Assembly (NCBI GenBank): GCA_025201375.1
Contig: JAIWZP010000006.1
Span: forward strand, 558,001 to 622,000
DNA length: 64,000 bases
Direction of reading: 5' to 3'
Source of the DNA: Gongronella butleri
Taxonomy: Eukaryota; Mucoromycota; Mucoromycetes; Mucorales; Cunninghamellaceae
Both the position numbers and the translations under genes were made by a program. The notes under the pieces are model-generated. The model worked only from the letters and a program-made list of their open reading frames with translations, was not told where the DNA came from and did no database searches. Of the stretch, positions 12,201-21,968 are shown one piece after another (position 1 is the stretch's first letter; the number at the start of each line of letters is the position of its first letter).

Positions 12201-14155
12201 ACCAAGTCCTTGTCAAGCGTTTCGCCGTCAAGGGTGGGCTGAACATGGAGGTACACGAGATGAATAATGGATGCAAAAAGGCTTCCCCCCCCCTTTTTTT
12301 TTTTTCCTCATTTTTTCCTCGTTTATTTATTTTATTCTACTAGGTGGCTCTCGCTCAATTCTGGTCGGGTCTTGGCAAGCACGCTGTGGAGCTTGGATTG
12401 GAATTCCATGGCATCCAGGTGGGCGGCAGCTTGGCTACGGGCAACAACAACAGCATTCATCTTGAACCCGAGGTCACGCGCTTGGATATTGCCTCGCCCA
12501 TCCGCCGCGAGGAAAACCTTAATGTCAAGGTTAACTTTGGTAAGAAAAAAAAAAAAAAAACAAGAAAAAAAAAGGACGACGCGTGTTTCTTTTTTGATAT
12601 TGATTTTTTTATTCCTTAAACAGACACGGTGCGCAAGTACATCCGGCCTGCGGAATCGGTGCTTGCTCCGCTCAAAGCGGATCGCAACACGTTGCCGAGC
12701 ACACGCATCATGTACGGTCTGACCCTGACGTACAATTTCAAGATTTCCGACGCCAATACGACCATTGCGCCGTATTTCCCGGCCATTATGGACCAGCTGT
12801 ACGAGCACTACCTGGCCGGTGTCATTGGCATCTGTAAGTGACAAAAAATTGGGCAGCAGCCCTTTTTTTTTTTTTTTTTTTTTTTTTGCTAATATCATGC
12901 TTTTGGGCATATTTGCATGGTTTTTGTTCCATTTTTAATAGTGTACGACGCGAACCGCAAGGTGATTGGGTACTTGGACGTGTTTAAGCACTCGTTCACG
13001 TTGGCCACCAAGGGCGACTACACGATCCAATTGCAAGTGGCGACAGAAAAGGAGGATGTACTTGAAAAGCTCAAAAACACGATTTGCGAGCTGAACATCA
13101 GTATCAGCGGTGGGCCAAGCTTCAACACGTTCAAGCGCATTGCCGACGCGTTCACGCAAGAAAAACCCAACTTCACGACTGGTGTTTTGGAGCGTCGTGA
13201 GCAGCGCGCGTTGTATGTTGCTGCGCCCACCAAGGCGTCGTGGCTGCCCAGCCAAGCCAAGCCGGGCGACGCGCTGATTGGATCGCTCGCGTTCCAAAGC
13301 AAGCCTATCAATGGCAATGGCAAGTACCAGGTGGTGTATCCTGTGCCGCCGACGCCCGTCGAGGACAAGAAAGAAAATGGTGGCGACAAGAAAAAGGACG
13401 ATGCGGCGACGCTGCAAGAGCTTGAAAAGAGCATGATGGACCTGCGCGTCAGCACGCTCAAGAAGCTTGAAAAGTCGTCGAGCGCGTACAAGTCGCTTGT
13501 GGCGCAATTGGACGACAAGGATGTTGATGTGCTTGTTTTCAAGCTTGCACAGGCGTGGACCGGAGACGACGGCAAGACGTCGCAGGCGGACGTGCTCCGC
13601 AGCAAGTCGACGTTGCCAAAGGACACGCTGACGGCGATTGTGGATCTTTCGACTAAAGTGGAGCAGCAATTGGACACGTCGTCGCTCCTCGCTTTTTACG
13701 CCCGCGCCAAACCAGCCATTGAGACGGATGCGCAAAAGCAAGAGCGCAAGGACAATGACAAGAAGAAGCAGGCGCTGATCAAGGCATTGCAGCATCGTGT
13801 CGCGGCGCTCACGCTCCTCGAATCGGACGACAATGAAGCGAGCAAGGCTGAGCGACAAAAGCAGCAGGACACGTTGGCCATGTGGACGCGCGACGATCAG
13901 GACAACAATGACCTGACCACGGTTCTCACCCAAGTGTGCCGCGAGCGCAAGGCTGGACGCTTCGGTGTTGCCCTCCAATTGCTTCAAAAATACCTAGACG
14001 CCACACCCATCCAGGCAGACAGCTTGAAAAACGTCGCCACCGCATGGGATGTGCGCCGCGATTTGTACAATGACTTGACCTGGGTCGTCTGGAAGGATTA
14101 CGACACCAAATGGAACTTGATCCGCCGTCCACCAGGCGGCTTTGCGCGCCTCTAA
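9263..14155 (+). CDS. TPP2: Tripeptidyl peptidase II (giant subtilisin-type protease)
   Basis: Thirteen exons give 1295 residues, close to the usual size of about 1250: 9263-9401, 9476-9496, 9583-9590, 9691-9745, 9832-10028, 10108-10372, 10443-10551, 10625-10709, 10787-11500, 11576-12250, 12344-12539, 12624-12833, 12942-14155. The S8 catalytic set is complete: Asp45 in AILDTG, His273 in [10 protein letters not shown], Asn372 in SAGNDGP and Ser459 in NGTSMSSP. The long insert between Asp and His is characteristic of TPP II. The C-terminal half matches the TPP II beta-sandwich and helical repeats. The enzyme removes tripeptides from proteasome products in the cytosol and assembles into megadalton spindles. 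Exons 2 and 3 are only 21 and 8 nt, and both are needed to restore [30 protein letters not shown] segment near residue 1045 is a species-specific spacer. Confidence 0.95.
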
Positions 14156-15122
14156 ACAACTTTTTATCGGCGTAGACGCACTTTTTTTTTTTGTTTTTTA
14201 TTTTTATTTTTTATTTTTTATTTTTTTCTTCTCCTTTTCCCGTCGCCGTAAAGCACACTTGCCACTGGTTACAACAGTAAATTTAAATTTTGTTTTAAAT
14301 GTTCTTGGGTCGTTTTTGGGATAAACACGCGTTGAATTCAAATTTTGGGCGTCCCGAGCCTTCAAAACAAAAATAAAAAAAATTGGACTTTGGAATGCCA
14401 CCAAATTGAACACAAAGATGGACCGCATGGGGGATAAACCACGGAAAAGACTGAAAAAAGAGGTGGGCTTTGGCTGCTCGATGACGAGTAATGAACGATT
14501 TCAATAATTTTAGTCTTACGTGTAATTGCGCAGCAGAAACGCGTCTTCAAGCTCGCGCCAACGCGTCCACTAGAAAGACATACTCCGAATATATGGGTTT
14601 GAATAGAAGCAGACGCGTGAAACTCAAAGTTTGACGCGGTTTTTCACGCGTCGAAAATGCCATGTATTTGATTTTGCGTCCATTCTGTTGGAGTTTTTTT
14701 TTTTCCAGTGATCACAGTCAGCTGCGTGTACGCCAGGTCGAGCGCCCATTTTGCCCGCGATCCCAAGGTGCACTTCGAAGGGCCGCAGCATAATGGTAAA
14801 TAAAATCAATCAATTCATCAAATTCTGAAAAGAACAATGATCCTAGTGACTCTTTTTCTCATTTCAGAAATTCTACCCGTCCTCAAGAGCGAGTACCAAT
14901 GCCTTTGCTCAATTGCTTGAGTCATAAAAGTCGATATGAAAGCAGCCCAGATAAAAAAAAAACAAAAAAGAAGAGCAAGCACGGCTTGCTCTCTATTTAT
15001 TATTGCACTACATCATTTTGAAATCACAAAACATAGTGCTTAAGCAAAAAAGAAACAATAAGAAATTAAAACAAAAGAGAAATATTTGAGGGGAAAATTG
15101 AAAAAATAAATAAATAAAAAAG
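14156..15122. other. Intergenic with dispersed-repeat copy A
   Basis: After the TPP II stop there is a T-rich 3' region. From about 14280 to 14800 the sequence aligns block by block with the repeat at 52.33-52.80 kb, including GACGCGGTTTTTCACGCGTC (14634-14653; 52620-52640) and CAGTGATCAC-AGCTGCGT. The remaining 300 nt are AT-rich and precede the stop of the next minus-strand gene. No gene seen. Confidence 0.5.
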
Positions 15123-16598
15123 TCATTGGACGGCGGCCGCGTCCATTTCGAGCCCCTCGTCGTCCGAATGGTCTTCCGGGGACTGAGCAACTGGGTAGGG
15201 GAGGGGCGAGTCTTGCGACGGGTGCGATGAGTACGTCGAGTGCGACGAGTGCGATGATGAGAGCGATGAGTGCAATGCGAGCCAGCCAAGCGGCGCTTGA
15301 GGCGAGGGGATGGACACCAGCGAGCTGCGGCGCAAGAGGCTGGGCGAGAGCGAGATCGAGGTGCGATTGCGATTGCGTCTGACGCGAGTTTCATCTTGGG
15401 AGAGAGCCGCGTGTCTTGCGACAAATTCATCGAGCTGAGTTCTGAATTCGCGTGCCTGGACGACGAGCATGTTGCGGACGCGTGCGAGGTGGCGTTCATG
15501 GGCTTCCAAGAGATCGTGCTTCATTTGCCACTCGACCTCGCGTTGGGCAATGTCTTCGTCTTCGATTAGGATGGGCGACACGGCGGCGTCGACGGCAATG
15601 GGCGCGGTTTCGACGTTTTCGATGTTTTCGTCATTTTCGCCGCTTTCGTCGCTTTCCGTGTCCGAGTCGACAATATCTGCCTCGTCCATGTTGTCGTCCG
15701 CATCGCTGCTGGCGGCCGTGGCAATGGGACGGCTGCGCGTGGGATCGAGGATGCTCAATTCGCGCTCCACACGTCGCAAGAACGCCTTGAGGTCGAGGTA
15801 GTTGCGTCTGCGTCTGGCGACATTGTCCGAAGGCTTGGTCACGCGGTGAAGTAGCTTGGCCATGCGTCTGTTCTCCGGATGCTGCGACCGCTTCATGTTG
15901 TTGACTACCTGGCCAGGGCACGCCACTGTCGTAAAGGCACGCAACACATTGTCGCGCTTGGTGCGACGGATTTCTTGGAAAATGTCCACCAGGCTCTCCA
16001 ACTCGGGGTGAAAGTGCGCATTGTCCGGCGTCACGAACCGAAGGCGCGGGTGGCGCGGAGCAGGCTCGGCGTCCGCGCCCATGGGCCGCGTCAGGCCAAC
16101 GCGAGGACGCATCACGCCATCGTCGCGGACAATGGGCTCGTCCATGCGATTCGCGCGTTCCTCCGTGCGAAGGCGCCGCGCATTCTCCAATTCCTCCTCC
16201 GAGATCCGCGACAAGGGGCCACCATACGCCGACGGGTGCACCGAATACCCAAAGGCCATGGGGACTGAAGAAGGTCCAGGCACGCCTTGCAAAGGTCCAA
16301 TGGCAGCGGCATGAGACGATACCGGTCGCGGGTAAATTGGTGACAGAGGGAGGCGAGCAGACGAGTCAGGCATCGACGCACGACGGCGAGGCGCCTCAGG
16401 ATTAAGCGGATCCGTGTTCTCGTCCAAATCTGACAAGTTGGACAAATTCGACATGGCCAGCGTGTCATCCATCGATGACGGAAAGTTGCTCGACATGTCC
16501 GTCAGACCACTGTGCGCGTCAGAACCCACTTGGGAGTCTTGATACGGCTCAAGGGCGGCACGCCGCGCCGCATTGTTGTCGTTGTTGCTTCCAGACAT
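15123..16598 (-). CDS. Unrecognised single-exon protein, 491 residues
   Basis: An uninterrupted frame of 491 codons with a TATA motif 73 nt upstream. The N-terminus is Ser/Asp-rich and probably disordered. A basic helical core at about residues 195-280 (LESLVDIFQEIRRTKRDNVL, ACPGQVVNNMKRSQHPENRR, KLLHRVTKPSDNVARRRRNY) is followed by an acidic stretch and a second helix (REVEWQMKHDLLEAHERHLA) and a Ser/His-rich tail. I do not recognise the family. Two helical basic segments linked by an acidic loop would fit a nucleic-acid or scaffold protein, but no motif proves it. Reading frame length without introns in an intron-rich neighbourhood is notable. Confidence 0.75.
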   Translation of the reverse strand: MSGSNNDNNAARRAALEPYQDSQVGSDAHSGLTDMSSNFPSSMDDTLAMSNLSNLSDLDENTDPLNPEAPRRRASMPDSSARLPLSPIYPRPVSSHAAAIGPLQGVPGPSSVPMAFGYSVHPSAYGGPLSRISEEELENARRLRTEERANRMDEPIVRDDGVMRPRVGLTRPMGADAEPAPRHPRLRFVTPDNAHFHPELESLVDIFQEIRRTKRDNVLRAFTTVACPGQVVNNMKRSQHPENRRMAKLLHRVTKPSDNVARRRRNYLDLKAFLRRVERELSILDPTRSRPIATAASSDADDNMDEADIVDSDTESDESGENDENIENVETAPIAVDAAVSPILIEDEDIAQREVEWQMKHDLLEAHERHLARVRNMLVVQAREFRTQLDEFVARHAALSQDETRVRRNRNRTSISLSPSLLRRSSLVSIPSPQAPLGWLALHSSLSSSHSSHSTYSSHPSQDSPLPYPVAQSPEDHSDDEGLEMDAAAVQ

Positions 16599-16670
16599 CA
16601 GGAAAAAAAAGGCAACGGTGGGGTGAAAATAAAAGACAAAGACAAAGAAAAAAAAAAGTGGATCAACTCC

Positions 16671-16678
16671 ATTTTATA
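16671..16678 (-). promoter_or_regulatory. TATA box of the 15.1-16.6 kb gene
   Basis: TATAAAAT on the minus strand about 73 nt upstream of the start codon at 16598. Motif and spacing only. Confidence 0.4.
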
Positions 16679-17379
16679 CGATTCGAAACAACGCGCCAAA
16701 CATGGACTGATTGATGCGTATCCTCTTTGACTTGATTGTCTTTTTGTGATCTTTGGAGGAATTCATTGTTCTGGTGCGTAAAAAAAAAAAAAAAAAAAGT
16801 GGCAGTATGTAGATCATAGATGATCATCGAAAGCAACCGAAGAAACGAAGAAAAAAAAAACGCTGGAGTTGGTCATCCGCAACACGCTAGCGGAGTATGA
16901 TAGACGCGTTGTGTCCGTGTCCTGTGCACGCTCTTGACATGTGTCGCCTCGCCAGAACCCACGGCAGCGGATGGTCTGGGAGGTAACAAGCACAGCAAAA
17001 GCGAACCTCGTCGGTGTTTTCAGGCACCCCTTCTTTTTGATTGGACCAAGGACTCCGAACAATGAATCTCTGGCGAGCACTCCTTATCATGCTGCTTTTT
17101 CTAGGAGCACCGCGCGCTATGCTGATCATTTTTTCTTTTTTTGGAGGAAAAAAAAAAGAAGTGATTAGGTCCATTGACAGCGTCGATGACGCAAATAGGC
17201 AAATAACCAATGGATGCGTGTCCCGACCAAGCTCCAGTGAGCCCCATTCAAGCGAGATTGGGAGAGAAATCCATAAACAACAACAAAAAAAAAAAACGAT
17301 TTGGCGGTACAGCGGCATAAACTCTCCAACTCGGCACTGCAGTGCCCCAAAAAAAAACATCCCAGCGTAAAATGGCACG

Positions 17380-17830
17380 CCGGAAATCCCAGTTGAGACT
17401 CAATTCACGGCTGTCAAAATGTCATTAGGGCATGCTACACGCAAATATAAATATTTGTCGTCGCCAACCTCCAAGTCAAAAATTCCAAAAAAAAAAAAGT
17501 GGGTCGTCAGAAATCCCAAATCTTGCCAAACTAGCGCACAGAATAAAAACGCGTGGAGAAATTACAAAAAAAAAAAAAAAAAAAAAAAAATGAGCGGAAC
17601 CCAATATGGTCAGTGACAAAGCAATTAGCATTTTAGTTTTAATTTTACATTTTTTCGCGTACTGCGGCAATGGCCCAACGTATTGGCACGCGAGTTGCCT
17701 CAAATGAATCAGCCGCCAAACGCGGTAAAAGTGCTCGTATTTTGGAAACATCTCGTTGGGATCTCGACGACATGGTGCGCAAAGACTCTAAAAACTCGCA
17801 TTTTCGATTTTGGTTCGGCATACATAGTAT
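17380..17830 (+). repeat. Dispersed repeat copy B
   Basis: The 5' part (17395-17570) aligns with 52265-52450: GACTCAATT, then CATTAGGGCATGCTACACGCAAATA, then GCCAACCTCCAA and CCAAACTAGCGCACA. The 3' part (17650-17810) aligns with window positions 243-402. This copy therefore links the two blocks and shows they belong to one element. A 45-codon frame starting MAQRIGTRVASNES is open here but closed in the copy at the window start. Tracts of A at 17566-17590 interrupt it. Confidence 0.6.
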
Positions 17831-18247
17831 TAGAACAGTATGTTAGCTCGACTCTGTCCGCCTGTCCATATTCACAAATTTGAGCTTCTGCAAGTGCGAA
17901 AAAAAAAATCAATCAGCATATCATATCAGCAAGTACCCCAGAAAATGCACAACTTCCCGGTTTTCATCCGTTCTAGATTTTTGCTCACAAATACTGTATG
18001 ATATCGCCATATCATAGAGTGGCTTTTTTATTGAACAAAGAGCGAGATCATGATTTCAAAGTAAGCAAACTAAAGAACAAAAGAGACGAAGATGATGCAC
18101 GAGAATCAAGCCACGAAAACGCGTTGCATTTTTTGAATCGTTTTCTTCGAATGGCACACTTTTCGTCAAGCTTGGAGGTTGGAGCCGCAATCCTCGCAAA
18201 AGGCTAGTAATTTGTGTTAGGATGTGGTATCAACAACATAAGGAACG

Positions 18248-18488
18248 TCATCTTCTTATCCAAGTGAAATCAACCGTCTGGTACATGCCGTTTTTTCCAC
18301 GCACATCACGCAAATGATCTTGGTCGCAGCTCGCAGGCCCCTCGATGCGGCGGATCTCCAGCTTGTCCGCAAGCTCCTTGAATTTTCTTCACTCCTGTCC
18401 GTGGAGCTTTTTCTTCTTCAGTAGTGCGTATCTTGATAGTGTTGTTGCGATTGGCGATCTTGCGCAAAAGGGTTTTACGCTCCTCTTC
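18248..18488 (-). pseudogene. Decayed coding fragment
   Basis: On the minus strand two adjacent frames read as protein. The first gives EERKTLLRKIANRNNTIKIR followed by TTEEEKAPRTG. A frameshift near 18385 then leads to EFKELADKLEIRRIEGPASC followed by DQDHLRDVRGKNG and a stop at 18248. Charged, helix-like composition and codon-like spacing suggest a former gene or transposon ORF. I do not recognise the family and see no intact start. Confidence 0.4.
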
Positions 18489-18582
18489 ATACTGTAGTCA
18501 TTCATTGTACGCTCTGTGTGCTCTCGCTGATGGTGGCGAATTCGGGCATCAAATGCATCTTTACAGTATTTGTGTATGTAAG

Positions 18583-20161
18583 TGCCTACCTACCGGTATG
18601 ATTTTCTGTTCATAAATCGAAAATTGGGCAGTTGCATTTTGACTTTTATAATCTCTTGCTGAGCGCCCAGGAATGCACTGAGATGAATTAACGCGGTGCC
18701 CCTGGATATAAAATTTGATTTGGAATCGAATGGTGTTACTTTCGAGCCTTGCTCATTTACGGTAGTAGTAAAACACCTGATAAATAATCGCACTTTTACC
18801 GCCGCCAAAGGCCAAATAAATCGCGTAATAAATCGAGTAAAGTGCCATTATTTACAACAGCATCTCGGAATTTTATTAAGTTACAGTAACGGACACCGTG
18901 TGAGAACTTTTTTATTTGATTCTAAATCAAATTTTACATCTGTTTATTACGTGAACAGAATTACGAATTGAGCGATTTTTGAGGCACTTGTTGTATGATC
19001 AACATACAGTATGGAGGTCGGTCATAATTGGTTGCCTGTGCTTAGTATGATAGATCAACATTTATTTTATAGGACATCTATGCCTTTAAAGTCTTTTTAA
19101 TTGCACTGAACATTGTCTCCCGGGAAGACACTGTGGCCTTATACCCGTGTCTTTGCTTCGGTCCCGATTACGTAATCAATTGGTTTGCAAATGATTATCT
19201 AGACGCGTTTTAAACAATTAGACAAATTTTGAACAAAAAGACTTGCCCGATCGCCTATGCTATTGAAGGCTTGAAGCAAACTTCAAAGACATGATGGTAG
19301 GGTATACTATCGATTCACTCATACCGAAATCGAATCGAATCGAATCGCTATTAACGGTGTCGGTACGTCAGTTTTTCAAACCGGTTTCATATGATAAATC
19401 TTCAAACCGAATCGATAAACCGAAAAAAACCGGTAATTTTTAGCAGTGACTTTTTTTGCAATAGTCACCAAAATCAGTATCATATGATACAACGCGCATA
19501 GCACGCGAGTGATGTATGCTCAGAAATAATGTACGCAGTCAATAGGATTATTATTACAGTATTTTTCAATTAAGAGGCAAAGGCACATCACCCCACGCAG
19601 CTGGCTCGGCATACATCAGCAGGGCATCAACGACGACCATTGGTGAATTGGACTCTCTGCGTCTCCATCTTTTTTGTCTCGCTCTCTCTGCGTCTCTGGT
19701 GGCTTTCCCCGTTTGTTCTGTCTCGTTTTTTTTTGGCTCTCGGCCTCTTGCTCTTCTCTCCACATACAGTAGGTAGCTAGGTACATCTTTTTCGTCTCGT
19801 TTTCTTTGGCTCGCTCACTGTTTTTGTTATGATACGGTACAGCACTGTTTTTTTCATTTGCTTTTTCGTGCCAATTGCTTTTTTCACCTGCTCATCAGCA
19901 GTCGCAATAAAAATCTGTGCCCTTCTTAAGACGTTCGCTCTACTTGTTGTGTGTCAAAACCGGTTTAAACCGGTTGGGATCGCGATTTAACGATTCGGTG
20001 TCGGTACGAGAAAATATTAACGACTCGGTGTCGAGTTGCCAAGAAAACCGAATCGTGAAACCGATAGAATACCCTACATGATGGCGAAATCGGTGCAAAT
20101 CGCGTATGATATATAAGTGATCAAAATCCAGCAATCTGACATGCATTTCGGACTTCACCAT
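18583..20161 (+). mobile_element. Older copy (X1) of the Mutator-like MITE, interrupted and truncated
   Basis: The segments 18600-18985, 19269-19297 and 20077-20161 align in order with the complete element at 62595-63048. Shared stretches include TTTTCTGTTCATAAATCG, GAGCGCCCAGGAATGCACTG and TTGGAATCGAATGGTGTTAC. Relative to that copy it carries about 280 extra nt at 18986-19268 and a 779-bp hAT-like insertion at 19298-20076. The right terminal inverted repeat is missing; homology stops at 20161. Confidence 0.7.
19298..20076. mobile_element. hAT-like non-autonomous element (779 bp) nested in X1
   Basis: The ends are imperfect inverted repeats: TAGGGTATACTATCG on the left and the complement of CGATAGAATACCCTA on the right (14 of 15 match). 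Both sides are flanked by the 8-bp direct repeat CATGATGG (19290-19297 and 20077-20084). Eight-bp target duplications and termini beginning TAGGG are typical of the hAT superfamily. Subterminal regions repeat GGTGTCGGTACG and AAACCGG on both sides, as expected of transposase-binding arrays. There is no transposase ORF. The paralogous site near 62980 lacks the insertion, which supports this as a genuine transposition event. Confidence 0.8.
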
Positions 20162-20454
20162 CTACCGTACAGTAGTAGTACAACAGTAGTCGGCGGCGGC
20201 TGCTTGCTGCCTGTATGTTTTGCCAATTTGCTTGCTGACGACATCACCGGGAGCGAGGAAAGAGTCCTTATTATTATTACTATCTTCGTGACGATTTCCA
20301 CCGGCACGGAAATGACTGACGCCGAATTAAAGTCGAGGAAGATCCATTTAAGCGAGCAGAACTACAGTAGTGGTGAGTGGAGGAAAAGGAGAGATTATTG
20401 AGATATACGGTATACCGGTATAGCCCATGGTTCAAGACGGACCCCCGCCCCCCG

Positions 20455-20828
20455 TGCGCCCGATTTTTTTGGACTCGAAAAAATGCAAAAAACCTCAGAT
20501 TTGTACTATTTTGCACTCATCTGTCCATCTGCACGGTTGACCCCGCTCAAAAATAATCGCATCGAATTCAGCGCAAAATTTGCAACAAAAGAGCTTAAAA
20601 CCCCAAGGCGCTACGACCACTTTTGAAAAATTCAGGGGTCACTCAGGGGTCACACTTTTCAATCTCAGAAAATGCCAAATTTCGGATTTTTCGAACTCCG
20701 AGTGATCAATGCATCTCAAACAGGTAACTCCGACGATTTTCTATTGGAAGACAAAATGGCAGGTCACCCCAACTTAATAAAAAAGCACAAAGAAGAGTGA
20801 CGCATGAACGGCGATCGACTGAGAAAAG
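20455..20828 (+). repeat. Repeat Y, copy 1
   Basis: Aligns with 62011-62446 in the same orientation: CGATTTTTTTG, then CCCAAACAGGTAACTCCGA-type block (here TCTCAAACAGGTAACTCCGA), then GAGTGACGCATGAAC and GCGATCGACTGAGAAAA. No coding frame is preserved. Confidence 0.6.
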
Positions 20829-21726
20829 TACTTCCTTTGGGCAAGATTTTTTAGCAAAATTTAAGGTTTGAGGCTTCCAAATTAAGGTGCGTAAATTGCA
20901 TAGATTTTTTTTTACGTACTGCATTTTTATTTTTTTATTATTTTTTATTATTTTGCTGCAGGCTGGTGAGAAAAAAACCGATGCAGAAAGCTAAAACCCA
21001 AGCTAGCGCGCTGCAAGTCATCCCATTAGATGCTTTGCACCCCTGTTTATTAGTAAGTCTGGAATAAAAATCACAGGTTGACTAGACCGCTGTCGAACAA
21101 ATCGCGATCAAAGATTTTGATGAAAAAGTGAAGTTTCTCAGCGAGTTTTAGCCATCCATCGATGAAACTGGTCTCATTCGATGATGATTAAATAGATCCT
21201 TTCGACACGTTAAAAAGTGCCGTGGCCATCCAATCAATTACCGAGAACATCGAGGTTGAAAATTTTTGTAATGTTTGAACGGCTTTCACTAGCGTACAAA
21301 GGTCGCGCATCGCGTAAACAAATATTCTGGAAATGACGTCTGAGTCCGTCTGATTCTAACCATGCACGTTTCACAGCAATCAAAGAATCATTTGATCAAT
21401 ACAGTGCCACTATTGTGAAAATGTCGATATTTTGGATTCATCTGCACAACGACTCAATGGACTTTTGGTTTTCAACGCCAAGTTGAAAAAAGACGCGATG
21501 AAATGACCTAATGAAACAGGTTTGGACGCGATCCATTCATGGTTTGCGGTGTCCAAGGTGGCATTTGTGAAAATTGGCATTTTCGGGGGATTCCACTACG
21601 TACAACCGTTTGGTTGACCTCTAGATTTACAGTAGGTACGGTAAATACTGTACATTTTTTGAACCGAGACGCGCCGAAATACTGCAGGTTAATAAAGGCA
21701 AAGACTTGGAAACGTGGCCTTTTATT
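20829..21726. other. Intergenic, possibly decayed coding DNA
   Basis: Between 21080 and 21500 the plus strand reads as a broken frame (VEQIAIKDFDEKVKFLSEF, stop, PSIDETGLIR, stops), which looks like an old transposon or gene relic without a recognisable family. TACTGTA/TACAGTA motifs occur at 21632 and 21650. Nothing intact is seen. Confidence 0.35.
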
Positions 21727-21927
21727 TTATTGATTGACTATTCTTAGATAAAAATTAATCACCATGGCAGAGACTAGGAGGATGCACAAGCATGTGGGGC
21801 CCGTGACGTCGTCGTAGCGCACCACAGACCGCTCCTTGCGAAGGTGCCACGATCGGTATTGGAAGCGGATCAGGGCATAGCTAAAATGCAAAAAAAAATG
21901 AATTTCAGTTTTTTTTTTTTTTTTTTG

Positions 21928-21968
<41 letters not shown>

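Noticed and set aside
12935..13987. 350-codon minus-strand ORF opposite TPP II
   Set aside because: It mirrors the codon structure of the last TPP II exon, is extremely Arg/Leu-rich and has no family resemblance.
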